Origin: Rhopalosiphum padi
Lineage: Eukaryota; Arthropoda; Insecta; Hemiptera; Aphididae
Assembly: GCF_020882245.1 (NCBI RefSeq)
Contig: NC_083597.1
Span: 78,346,152 to 78,410,151 of the forward strand
Length of the DNA: 64,000 nucleotides
Reading direction: 5' to 3'
Below the pieces are notes generated by a model. It was not told where the DNA came from. It searched no databases and saw nothing but the letters and a program-made list of their open reading frames with translations. Position numbers and translations under genes: made by a program. Below, in pieces: positions 25,790 through 38,061 of this stretch. Positions within the stretch are counted from its first letter, which is position 1, and the number at the start of each line of letters is the position of its first letter.

Positions 25790-28700
25790 ATGAAATTTCT
25801 ATTTCTAGGATTTTGTCTTTTCATTGTTTTACTTGGAGAAAATGTTTTCGCCCAAAATCACAAGGTTAGTATATTAATAGTGAAATTGATTTGTAATTAA
25901 AAATGTATGTGCATTTAAAATGACAAAATAGTTATAAAGATGTGAACATTTTTTTCGTATTTCACTTTATACCTGTATGTATTTTTATGATTTTTTTAAT
26001 TTGTTATTTTTATTGCACAATTTTAAGTGAATAGTGAAATCTATAATTCACAAAATGAAGAACTTCGTTTAAACCCTGTTATAGATTTTTTAAATTTTTC
26101 ACAAGAAATCAAAATTAATCTGTTTTATCAGGTATCTAAAATTTTGATCCAAGCAATTACTCAATCTCATAACCATATTTTTTTCTTAGTTAAAAACTGT
26201 CTATGTAGAATATTAACTCAGATAATTGTTAAAATTGTGGGTATATGATCAATTATCACTTGAATAATAGAATATTTTAAAAATGCCATTGAAGGTATTT
26301 AAATCAAACTATTTTTCATTCTAAAAAGACCTATTTTAATTAAAATGTATTGAATACTGATAATCAATTTTATGGATTTTTAAAACAAGTTTGGTTTCCT
26401 TGTTTTATCTTCTTTAGATCCTAATAACAATTTTAAAACAAATTTGGCTCTAAAAATGTAATAATATTGTATTCAACAACTTATTATGCTTTTTCAAATA
26501 AATAAATAGAAAAAAAAATATGTTGGATTTTAAGAAAACATATTCAGATATCTTAATCTGATTTCAATGCTAAAATGCATACAAGTTTTAATTTTAATAC
26601 CTATGACTTGAAAATTAAATCAAGATTCTTTATAAATTGATCTTACTGAAATTTAAGAGAAAAGTTCAACATGAAGCATTAAAGCCACATTCTAATCATA
26701 ATAAATGATGTGTAAGAATAGTTCAATTGTTTGCATACAGGTGCCAATTGTCCGTTATCCATAATAATTGACATTTAGCTATCGACTTAGATTCAATATT
26801 ACGTTCTTATGGTGGTGGATATGACTGTATAAGAAAATACAAAATGGTTATATTTCACTAACAAATTTATGTATATTTATAATTAATTTATACAATTATT
26901 TTTAATTAATGTCTAAATAGATGCCAGTTGTAATAATTTACTAAAATTAAATAATATTTAGTTTTTGTCTTATGTTTTACTCATTAGTGATGTAAAATTG
27001 TAAAAAGTAATTAGTTATTTTAAAACTAAGTATTTAATACTTAAAATTAATTTTGAGTTTTGAGTTTTAACTTTGTTAAGTAAATTACATTAATAAATGA
27101 CGAGATTTAATTAGTAGATACAAATTTTAATTTAATGTACATGTTACTAGCAAAAGTCAAACTCTACCAAATTTAGTGCTACCAGTACATAGAGGAAATG
27201 TTGCATAGGCTGAATTGTAGCAAAATCTGATTTTATGTCTGCCTATTTCTGAGGTTTGCCCTATTTTGACTTAACCAGTTCATATAATATTATATTACAT
27301 AATAATAAATAACAATAAACTTGTTACTACCTAATTAAAATTAATTGATTTCTATGTAAATTGTAATAGTTTTATATATTTTTTTATAACGTACAATTAA
27401 AATTATTTGATAAAAACGTATTTTAGATAAACAATTATAATTAGTTCTAGTAATAGAGTCAGTAGCATAAAACGGAGTGAGTAGGAATCTAACATTTTCA
27501 GATGTTTAATTATTTGTAAAGTTTAACACAAAAAAAATTGTATTTTTTACTTATTTTATTTATATTATATTATAAAATCTATTTTATTCTCAAAGTTAAA
27601 TTTAAAATGTATTTCTATGCAAAATGTTTTAAGAAAAATAATAATTAAATAAAAAAGAATACAATTTACACTAAAAATATGAAACTTTTCTAGGTTATTA
27701 TATTTTTACTTTATTCACCTTACAATTAAATGTTGATTGTAACTTATCAACTTGTTATTGATAAAATACTCTATTAACCAAAGGCCACTGCTTACTTGCA
27801 TCACACTTGGTTTAGAAGTAGATAAATAGATAGTATTTAACATAAGAAGTGAAAATTACATTAATTATGCGATTACTTAATGATTCTTATTTCTTTCGTT
27901 TTTCAATTATTTTTATCTTTATAATTACTGACTGAACTTTGAAATATACTATATTTTGACCTTTTATATTTTTGGATTAAATAAAAATAGAAATGTTAAG
28001 TAATATATTTTCGTTGGTTATTGGAATTGGTTATTTGTTTGTCCCCTTATTGTATGTTCACCATAGTGTGCCAATTTCTATTTAGTTTACACATATATTT
28101 TTAATTTAAAATTTAGACCAGTTTGATCATCAAATTTTTATTACTTTAAAAAAGCTGATCTCTAATAGTTACTATTTATATTTAGTATACCTAGTACCAA
28201 ATTTCAGCCTAAGCAAAATAGGAAGCTACCTAGGAACCCAGGAACCCTTACCTAGGCTTTCCTGGTTAAATACTAAAAAAAAAAAGGTGTCAATCAATAT
28301 GATAAATAATTTGTGTATAGTAGTATTTATTTTTAGTTTTTTAAGCTTAGATAGTTAGATATAAATATACTTATAAGAATATTATAATGTGGTAAGTAGT
28401 AACTTTGAAATTAATATTATGTTAAACTATATTTTTATGGGTGTTTAAAGTGATGAATGTGTATCGGAACTATATTATATTATATTTTTAAAAACAAAAT
28501 AAAGCAGTTTTTATTAATATATTTTTTAAAGTATCCTTCTTTAGTAGCTACCTTGAGTTTAGCACTGAGTATACCTTTCATTTTATCTTTAATTCAATCA
28601 TGGTAGCTGCTAAATAAAAGTATAATTTATAAAACTTAATATATTAATATCTTATTTTTGAAGTTATTTTAAAATTTAAATCAGGTTTTTAAAATAGTCT

Positions 28701-31700
28701 GAATTGGTAGTTTATTATATTTTATAAAAAATATAGTTAAAATCTTATGAAGGATTTATTGTTAATAAGTAGTCCTCTAGGTTTAATAGATCTAGATTTA
28801 TACAAATATCAATGGGTGCTTGTATATTTGGCCCTAAAACTTTAAAAGCCATATTATACTTCCTGTTCTTAAATACATAATAAAAATACAGTTTTAAAAT
28901 TATTATTTTTTCTTATTAACTGTATTGATGGTAAAATAAACAAATAATTATTAATATCGATTATTTTATAGCCTGTAATTATACAATCTTTTCGCCTGTA
29001 TGCAAAAAACAGGAATCATTATGTAATGTCAATATTAACATTTTAAAATAAACAAAACAATATGTGACATATATAATACTATAGAATAGTATTGATTGTA
29101 TAAGACTTATTTAAAAATATTTTTCTTCTATTAGTTTAAATCAAAGAAAATTTATTGTCGTTTATTGGAATACAAGCGCCAGGTTTGCTAAAACATCGAT
29201 GTATAAGCCTTTAAATTTAACAAAAAAAAAAAGAAGCTATTTGAAATATATCCCGTGGGCCTAAATATTTTTTGACTATAGTTTTAACTATTGTAACAAA
29301 TAATTTATTACATTTTTGGATAATTATATAATTCAAAAGAAGAAAATAAGTAAGAATACCATTATTGAATATCAACTTTTTGATTGTTTTAAACATTAAT
29401 TTTGATGATTGTTACTATACTGCATTCCTAAATTATTCTATTGTAGATTGAGAATAATAAATTTATAGAACAACTATCAGATATTGCAATGCAATCAATG
29501 GAAGGATTTTCAGATTATGGGCATAAATTAATTGAAGTTGAAGAAATTGGCAATATATCACATGTAAGGTTAAAAAAAAAATAAAAATAAGACTAGAAAA
29601 TTTAAATTTGAAATTACAGACTTCAAATCAAAACAAAATAGAAATAACAGCATGTCGTTTTAATGATTTAAATCAGAAAAAAGAAATAGAAAATCATCCT
29701 GAAAAAAAAATATCAAGAAATGATTTTTTTGTGAGTTTTTATGTGTTAAATTTTTCTTGGGATTACATACAATTTTTTTTGATTTAAGGTTTGTGATGTA
29801 TGTCAAATTACACTTAATAAGACAGAAAACAATACATATAAAGCTGTAGAAATGTCATGTGTTTTACACGATTCTCGTGCTTATTTTCCTGCTCCAGAGG
29901 TTAAAAAAATTTAATTTTCCATTTGAATAAAGAAACTATTTAATTTGTTTTATATTTATAGAATTTAACAGCAAGTTTAAATATTTCTGATATCAATAAA
30001 AATATTTAAACACCTGATCAAAATATTGAAACAAAATAAATGATATTTCAAAAGATATTTGTAAATTTAAAACTAGGTACAAAAATATCTGAATTGGAAA
30101 TCATATTTAGCGTACCATACACTAAAAAGAGTTTTTTTGTAAGAACTTATTTCAAAATTTAATCGTTAAAAAAATGAAAATTTAATAATTATAATCAATG
30201 TAATTTTTACAGATATCAGAATGAAAAAATTTCAAAACATCAAAATAAAATAAAAAAGGTTTTTTTGCCAACAAATATTAGTATAGAATATAAAATAATA
30301 AAAATTGTATGAAAAATACTGTAATTTTTGAGGTTGTAGACTTGTGACTTGTTAAAGCATTGTTTTATAATTTAATTAAGAAATATCTTTGTTTTGTCAG
30401 TTTTATTTATATTATAAATTATTTAAAATAAATCCATTTTAGTTCATAATTTATAATTATTGTTGAATAAATATGAAATGAAGTAATAAAAAAAAAACAT
30501 TAAAATATTTTCTATATTCAGGGCGAAAATGGCTTAATGAATTACTGATTAAAACTCGGTGGGTCACTCAAAATATAGGCCGGTTATGAGTGTTTGGTGG
30601 TAATTTTTTTATAATGATAATTATAAATTAGTACAAACATTACTAAAAAATATAAATGAACCAAATTATTAAACCGTATAGTAGCTGTAGCTATAATCAA
30701 ACATTAAAAATCCTTAAACTTTACTTAACACCTTGTTAATTTCTCACTGTCTGTATTTAGGTGATTAAACTTTTTATTAAAGATTAAATTTATTATTTTT
30801 CCCAGCTTTGTCTATCAATTTTTATTTTATTATTATTATTGTAAAAGTAATAAAAATATTTATCCAGATTAATGAATTATGATATATTATAACCAAGGTT
30901 TGGATTTTGTAGCATTTCCTACTTATTATTGTATATAGATAAAAATAGCAGAGATGGCTATTAATTTGTTTTATTTACCAGGGACTCTTAATATGAAATT
31001 TTTGCTATTTTTTTTGCATATTTGAAGTATTTTAGATTTTTAGTGCTATTTTTTACTAATATACATAATAATGCTTTATTTTGTATTTTTCATAAATCCC
31101 GTTTATATTGAATGAAAAATAGTATTCATTTATGTGACTATAAGAAAAATTTCCACATTTTGAATATTTGCATACAAAGGATGTCATCATTCAATGTAAA
31201 ACAGGTATATCAGTACATTTAAGTTTTTTGAAACTGTAACATAAGATAGTCTTAGTTTTTTTTATAAATATAATTAAATTTCGATTTAAAATTTTTGCTA
31301 TTTATAATGTTTTTAGAGCATATTTTAAGGTTGTTTTCATAATATTATAGCGCACATTTTAGTAATTTTGGTGCTGTAGAATCCAAACCCTGATTATAAC
31401 TATGAACATATTAAGACCAAAACATTTTTTAGAACTTATATTACATTCTTATGAAAAAAACCGACGCAGATTTTTCTAAAAGAAAAACTTTTATTACTTC
31501 TATTACTACTACTACTATTACTACTACTAAGAATAATAATAATACAACTATTTGTTTAATAATTTGTTATCCGTATGTCGAAACTTTATTATTAAATTGA
31601 TAGTGTTTCAATTGTTTGTCATAGTTACATAATTTTATTTGTCTTACTAGTTACTACTCTTACTTTTTTAAACTTTAATGAACATTGTATATTATATTAA

Positions 31701-34700
31701 AAAAATTGATTTGAAAACTTAAGGTGACTCCATACATGTACTATAGTAGTTCTATTTTTTGCTTAATTTTCTGGGATATTAAGCAAATTGCAGGAATTTA
31801 ATGAGACTATGTTTAAAACTTACTCTGTGGTATATTTTAGGTTTTAAAAGAAAGCCTAGTGTTGATTAAGTTAAGTGGCTTAATATAATTTATAATTTAT
31901 TTAACAATAAAACAAATTTTAGGTTTTATATATATGGAAAATATTAAATATGTTTAATGAATTTATACTTAAAATAAGAATTAAGGTTTTTAAATTGAAC
32001 AATAATTTATATTTAAACATATATTTGATTTTTTGGTTTCAAATCCATTATGACTTTGTAATTTTATTGGATATTAGTATGACAATATAGGTAATCATAT
32101 TCATCTAGATTTATTGAGAGCAATATCTAGTATAAGTTTCATTATGCAAAGATTTTATAATCAAAATGTTTGCAAAATGAGACGTATTTTATATTAAATA
32201 ATAAATATTTACAAATTAAAGATTACAATTGTATTAAATATAATTTAAAAATGTAAAAGTTCATTAAATGCTAGTACCTGTCACTTTTAATTATTGTACA
32301 ATAATTAAATTTGTTCAAGTATTTTTGTATTTTATTAGTTAAATAGTTGGTAGAAATCATTGAGTTATAACTACTGCTTAGATAAAATAAAAAGTAAAAT
32401 TTAGCAATACAATTTTACGAATCTGACAACCCCTTATTAAACTGGCCTCTTTTATAAGTAGAACAATTATTTTTTTATAAAATGAACATATTTAATAGGA
32501 GGCCATATTCTAAGAATTCTACTGCAATAACATATTAACATAGTTTTGTATTTCATAGATTATAACTGCTAATAATATTTGAAAATATTAAGTAAATAAA
32601 GATTTAATATAAATGAATAGAAAAGTATCACATCATTAACTTTAAACACAAAAATATATATTTAATTTCCATTACCTATACATAATTATTAAATTTGTTG
32701 GGAACGCTTAAAACCAACTTTTTAAATGAATCACATTGCCAGAGCCAGACAGTCAAACTCCATAAGAACACAGGACAAAACTTAGTAATATTTCAAAAGT
32801 TATATTCTTTTACATAAAAAATTTATGTTTAAAACTAAGTTTTATTACAGTACCTAATTTATTGTTTGTAGCCATCGCCTGTGGGAGGTTACAATGAAAT
32901 CAATGCTGATACTGAGAACATCAAACAATTGGCTCTATTTTCCTTAGATTCTATTACACAACAAACAATGTCTAAAAGATCTTTGGGGTTAATCAGAGTT
33001 GTATCTGCAAAAAGTCAGGTATAACTTTAAATTTTATTAAAAAATATTTTAAGTAAATAAAATACTAATTCATAATTATTTAACTTTTAGGTTGTAGCTG
33101 GAATAAATTATAAAATAAAACTATTGGTGTGTGAAAAAGATTCAAAAAAAGACAAGGATATTGTTATGGATCACAAAGTATATTTATTTTATTTTCATTG
33201 AAAATTTGGTAATTTATTTAATTCTTTATAATTACTTCTTTTTTTAGAATTGTCGTTCGTGTGATGTAACCATATGGGAACAATCATGGTTGGACAATAA
33301 AAATGTTACTAAAGTAGCTTGTTCTAAACCTTCTGAACTTAATTCATTTTCAAATGTAGCTGTGACTAAAAGAGTAATATTAATTTAAAATATATCTAAG
33401 CGAAAAGAAAATATATTATTAATTTAACCTTACTTAGGACATACATGAAAATGTAAATCTTGGAGCAAAAATACATCTAAGTACTGATGATAAGAAAGTT
33501 AAAGATATAGTGGATTACGCTTTACTATCTATTGATAAACAAGAAGGATCTAACAAACCACACATATTATCAAAAATTATAAATGTATCCAAACAAGTAA
33601 AAAAAAAATAGCTTTTATTAATAGTTATGTAATTGTTTGAATAAAAACTTAATTAACGTTATATTATAGATTGTGTCTGGAGTTATCTATAATATTGAAT
33701 TGGAAATATGTGAGAATTCTACAGGCGAAGTTGATAAAAAGGTAATCTACTAAACAAATTAATAAATAATTTGATAGTAATTTAGTTTTTAAATGTATAT
33801 AATATACATTTAAAAACTCAACAACTGTCAACAAATATTGATAAACTGACACAATATTGAGGCTATTATTTTATATTTATATAAAAATATATTTATTTTA
33901 TCTTAATTTTTAAATAAAAATTGAAGGTTCATTTATAGAATGAAGATAAAGTATTAGCACTTGCAAGCACTAGTATAATAGTTGCTTCCTCTTTGTTGTT
34001 TGTCATTTCATCTTATTTTGTGATTTTTATATTTCTTTATACCAATAGCTTCTTTCTTAAGCAACATATCTGAAGAAAAAGAAAGTTTATTTCCCTTAAG
34101 ATTCATTGAAACAAATTTACTATAAAATATTTATGAATATTTAACTGTTATTAAAATTTAATTGTTGCTACTTTTACTACATGTTTTTTCAGAAATGTAG
34201 AATTTGTAATATAAAAGTTTGGGAACAAGCATGGGAGAACAACAAAAATACTTTAAAATTCAATTGTTATACACCAAATAAAACCAACATAGATACATCA
34301 AGTTCTGTAAGTTCACAAAATATTTAATGTTAAATAATCATGTCAATTACATTTTTAACCTAAATTAAACTTAGTTTGTATTACATTTTGAATGTTATTT
34401 TATTATTAATTTATTGAATATTATGCTAAACTAATCAGATTACTGAAGAATTTGCATTATTTTCATCGATCCTAAGAAATATTTATACATTAACAGTTTT
34501 TATTATTTTATTAGAAAACATTAATTGCAAAGAAAAATGATGATCGATTACGATTAAAGACAGATTTTGAAAATTTTATTACGACACATAATAAAATGTA
34601 TTCTAGTCTTGAAGAAAAGAATAGAAGATTCCGAATATTTGCTGCTAATATGAAGAAAGTACAATTATTACAAAAACACGAACAAGGAAGTGCTATTTAT

Positions 34701-37700
34701 GGAGCTACGCAATTTGCAGATCTTACAAGTAAATTTATCATATAATTTAAAAATAATCTTTGAAAATTACAATTTATCATGTTCTGAATCAATATTTTAA
34801 ATTTTGAAATTGTTTAATTATACATAACATCAAAAAAACTTTTAAAAAAAGTGTGTAACGGTTTGTATTGGCAATGTGTATTTGTTTAATGTTTCAATTT
34901 TCTTTCAAATTACTTCAACATTTCAAAAAACAATCATTAACATATTTGACCAAATTATAATTAGTAGGAACTTTAAGAAGTTTCATTTAACCCTACGAAG
35001 CACTTCTAGTTAAAAATATTTTAGTAAACTTATTGTTTTAAATGTCTATCTTTTTTTCATTATCTAAAATTAAACTTATGGTTACTACAGACATAATTAA
35101 ATAATACAATAATAATTTAATATTTTACTAATGTTTTGATAGAAACTGAATTTAAAAAAAAGTATTTGGGTCTGGATTTATCATTGTCAAATAAAAACAC
35201 ATTACCCATGGCAGTCATTCCACAAAGTATTTCTATTCCTAATGAATTTGATTGGAGAGACCACAACGCAGTAACACCAGTAAAAAATCAGGTATTTAAA
35301 AATTGTTTTTATATAATTTTAAATTATAATAAATGTTCAATAGTAATGTATTCGACATTCATATCTTCTACATTTAAACTATAGAAATTGTTTGAAAAAT
35401 AGTACAAATATAGAGTACATAAAATAAAAAATGGGAATTAATTATTAAATGATAAATTGTATTTTTAATTGTAATTTTAGGGAGCTTGTGGATCTTGTTG
35501 GGCATTTTCGGCCATAGCCAATATTGAAGGACAATATGCCTTAAAATCTAAAACACTTCTATCACTCTCAGAACAAGGTAATTTATGAATTATAAATTAA
35601 GTATTTCAAAATTAGGTTTTTGTTTTATTAATATTAGCTTTATTTTTATAGAACTGGTTGACTGTGATAATTTGGATAATGGATGTGGTGGTGGCTTAAT
35701 GACTCAAGCATTTGAAGCCATAGAAAATTTAGGAGGCCTAGAGACAGAGTCTGATTATCCTTATGAAGGTCATGCAGATCGTAAAGGTTGCCAGTTAAAA
35801 AAAGGTGAAGTGAAGGTATCAATATCCAAAGCTGTGAATGTATCTACTGATGAAGAAGATATTGCCAAATTTTTAGTTAAACATGGTCCCCTATCTGTCG
35901 GAGTCAATGCTAATGCTATGCAGGTATATCATATACAATTATAACATTCTATAATTTGAGGTATTTGAAAGTCTAAGAAAATATGTATTTTATTTATTAA
36001 GTTCTTTACTTTATAATCTATATCTAAATTTCAATAAATCTAAGAACAAAATGTTCTTAAAAATGTAATATATTCCTGTATTAATCCTCATGCTTATGTT
36101 GGTATAGGTAAAAAAACTTCTAAGTAGAAGAATATATATGTACAAGTACAGTAGAAGCTGCTTATTAGGAACACGGGTAATTGATACAATCGCGGTATTG
36201 AAACAAAATGTCCCGGGACAGACCGGCCGTATATTAGAACATTGAAAATAAATCGGATTATTGAAACATCACATCGGTTATTTGAAATAATTAAGCAAAG
36301 GTCAGTTGACCTTGGCGATAACCAATGTACTTTAATCCTATCTTTGCTGCTGTTATGTTTATTTTTACTGTACTTGATCGTAAGTACAGTACCTATACAT
36401 ATAAGAATGCTCTTTCTGTGCGTATTTTTTGTAGTTCAGCTTTGCTGTAAGTACGGTTAATCAAATTGTAAAAGCTCTAAGTGTCCAGCAGCATTACTCG
36501 TATGAAATACATAAAAACAAAATTTGATACACATATTTTAAATAATATAGTAAAATACATATATTTGTAAATACTTGTTTTTAATTATACAATATACTTA
36601 CATAGTTAAATATTCATACATACATATTTTTTTTCATTATTTTTTCATAGTACAAATCAAACCAATCGCTTATTAGAAATAATTGGTTAATTGACACATT
36701 TCACCTTGGTCCCAAAGTGTTTAAAGCGGCTTCTACTGTATATAATATTGGTTTTGCAATGATGTCAGAGTTTTTTGTATCTGAAAACAGTTATAATAAA
36801 AGAAAAAAATGTTTCGATTCTTCAAATTTCAGAAAGGTTTCTCGTGGAAAAGTGGATGTATTTATTTGTTCCTCTAAGGTTCAAAGATATTTCTCAGAAC
36901 TTTTCAAAATAGCTGGAGCAAAAATCAATTTTTTTCATTGTTGAAATTCAAAAACTAATAATTATTGAAAGTTGTAATTTTTACCAAACATTACCATTAT
37001 TTATTTAGTAGTTCCTCAATTATCCGTATTCACAATTAGCTGTGCTCCCTCTTCCGAAAATTTGTATGTACCAAAAGTAAAGAAATAGGCACAAGCAGTT
37101 TCCATATTGATTACGCTAAAAATTGTTTTCCATTGCATTCAAATTTAAAATATCCATAATATAAACCTACTTAGTGATAGATTTTAGGTTAGATTAACAA
37201 CCTACTATACGATAAAGTGACTCTTCTTGTTTTCTAAATCTATGACAAAAATGTTTTTTTTTTAAACTAACTACATTCTTGACTGACTTACAATTTTGTA
37301 TAATGTATATAAGTAATTTTTGTTATTTCAGTTTTATATGGGTGGTGTATCACATCCAATCCATGCATTATGTAGCTCCAAATCATTGGATCATGGTGTA
37401 GCCATTGTTGGATATGGAGTCCACAGTAAGTTATTGCGTTATATTTTATTATTAATAATCAATTGTGTACTAATAAAATAATTTTAATGATAATTTTCAA
37501 ATTAAAATATTACTTAAGTTAACCTTTAATATTTTCATTTTAGGAACTAAATATACCCATAAAAATTTACCATATTGGTTAATAAAAAATAGTTGGGGAC
37601 CTGGATGGGGAGAAAAAGTAAGTTAAATACAGATATATTAAAATATGTTTTTTTTTCAGAATATCCTTATTTAAATACAACTTTACCGTTTTGGACCATT

Positions 37701-38038
37701 AAAAACAGTTGGGGAGACAAATGGGGCATGCAGGTAATGGGATGTAAAAGTTAAGGCTCATAATAAATCATAATATTTTATCAATAATTATATGGTGCTT
37801 ATTATTAACAATTAAAATAATGGTCCAAATAGCGTGAAAAAAATATGTTATGAATTTACTTTAATACCATGTGTTTGTTCTTCTATTATCTACTAATTGT
37901 ATTTACTAGAGTATAACTTTGAACTATATAATATACAATACTATAATGTAATATTTATTATAGGGTTACTACTTGCTCTACAGAGGTGATGGATCTTGTG
38001 GTGTCAATCAAATGGTTTCTTCAGCAATTATTGAATAA
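25790..38038 (+). CDS. Cathepsin F-like cysteine protease with N-terminal cystatin-like repeats
   Basis: Exons: 25790-25864, 29447-29563, 29620-29730, 29789-29899, 32872-33018, 33091-33177, 33248-33373, 33438-33596, 33670-33741, 34193-34306, 34515-34728, 35143-35291, 35481-35577, 35652-35923, 37332-37425, one of 37544-37617 or 37660-37733, and 37964-38038. This gives 697 aa in either form. Residues 1-22 are a signal peptide. Three cystatin-like domains follow, each from three phase-0 exons. Domain 1 (about 26-138) is degenerate; domains 2 and 3 keep QVVAG and QIVSG and WEQxW. Then comes an I29 propeptide (374-445 region, ERFNAQ-like E-RF-F-N-Q) and a peptidase C1A domain from IPNEFDWRDHN. Catalytic Gln494, Cys500 (GACGSCWAF), His638 (LDHGVAIVGYG) and Asn664 (IKNSWG) are present. 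Expected role: lysosomal or gut proteolysis. Joining of exons 1-4 to the rest is inferred from phase and domain order. Confidence 0.9.
25865..29446 (+). other. Long first intron of the cathepsin F gene
   Basis: About 3.6 kb of AT-rich sequence between the signal-peptide exon and the first cystatin exon. A 73-codon plus-strand frame at 26027-26248 has no family resemblance and lacks splice-site support. A short ccaattgtccg word at about 26745 also occurs at about 45880. I delimit no transposon here. Confidence 0.5.
29962..30009 (+). CDS. Candidate alternative last exon releasing the first cystatin-like domain
   Basis: After exon 4 (ending ...FPAPE at 29899), a 62-nt AT-rich gap ending ttatag leads to a frame that reads 15 codons in phase 0 (NLTASLNISDINKNI) and stops at TAA 30007-30009. 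AATAAA follows at 30035-30040, much like the 18-nt spacing at the main gene end. Using this exon would give a 153-aa secreted protein with one cystatin-like domain. Skipping it joins exon 4 to 32872 in the same phase. The domain lacks the QxVxG inhibitory loop, so inhibition is doubtful. The alternative reading is that 25790-30009 is a separate small gene and the protease has another first exon. Confidence 0.5.
   Translation, partial: NLTASLNISDINKNI
30035..30040 (+). terminator. Candidate intronic poly(A) signal in the cathepsin F gene
   Basis: AATAAA begins 26 nt after the in-frame TAA at 30007-30009. It supports use of the preceding segment as a terminal exon, with the usual caution for AT-rich DNA. 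Confidence 0.4.
30894..31392. mobile_element. hAT MITE in the cathepsin F gene
   Basis: The left end reads CAAGGTTTGGATTTTGTAGC and the right end read inward reads CAGGGTTTGGATTCTACAGC. A perfect 8-bp duplication, attataac, lies at 30886-30893 and 31393-31400. It is 499 bp, non-coding, in the sense intron between cystatin domains 1 and 2. The perfect TSD suggests a fairly recent insertion. Confidence 0.85.
33784..33818. repeat. Short near-perfect palindrome in a cathepsin F intron
   Basis: Two 17-bp arms around one base, built on AAATGTATAT and its inverse, 43 nt downstream of the exon ending at 33741. In RNA it could fold as a hairpin near the 5' splice site. It may simply be an AT-rich foldback. 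Confidence 0.7.
36149..36738. mobile_element. Pogo/Tigger-like MITE in the cathepsin F gene
   Basis: The left end reads CAGTAGAAGCTGCTTATTAG and the right end read inward reads CAGTAGAAGCCGCTTTAAAC. It is flanked by TA at 36147-36148 and 36739-36740. At 590 bp with no transposase frame, it is a non-autonomous Tc1/mariner-pogo type element. It sits in the intron between the exon ending NANAMQ and the exon with the catalytic His. Confidence 0.8.
37544..37617 (+). other. Cathepsin F alternative exon A (catalytic Asn segment)
   Basis: 74 nt, entered in phase 1 and left in phase 0, between tttattttag-like acceptor sequence and the donor gtaagtt. It encodes RTKYTHKNLPYWLIKNSWGP then GWGEK, carrying catalytic Asn664 and the WGE that precedes GYY in most C1A proteases. 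It is a paralogue of exon B. Confidence 0.85.
37660..37733 (+). other. Cathepsin F alternative exon B (catalytic Asn segment)
   Basis: Also exactly 74 nt with the same phases, preceded by a strong tttttttttcag acceptor and followed by gtaatg. It encodes KYPYLNTTLPFWTIKNSWGD then KWGMQ. It keeps the catalytic Asn and the NSWG signature but replaces the usual E of WGE by M. It starts 42 nt after exon A. Including both exons would shift the frame (148 nt), so a functional mRNA can contain only one. Confidence 0.85.
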
Positions 38039-38055
38039 TTTTTTGTTAAATTTTA

Positions 38056-38061
38056 AATAAA
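38056..38061 (+). terminator. Poly(A) signal of the cathepsin F gene
   Basis: AATAAA 18 nt after the stop codon at 38036-38038, in the expected position for a short 3' UTR. Confidence 0.6.

Larger units (their letters stand above)
30010..32871 (+). other. Intron between cystatin-like domains 1 and 2
   Basis: About 2.9 kb separating the exon ending ...PAPE from the one starting PSPVGGYNEIN. It contains one well-delimited hAT MITE (30894-31392) and a short (TAC/TAT) repeat near 31495-31530. No other gene is visible. Confidence 0.5.
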
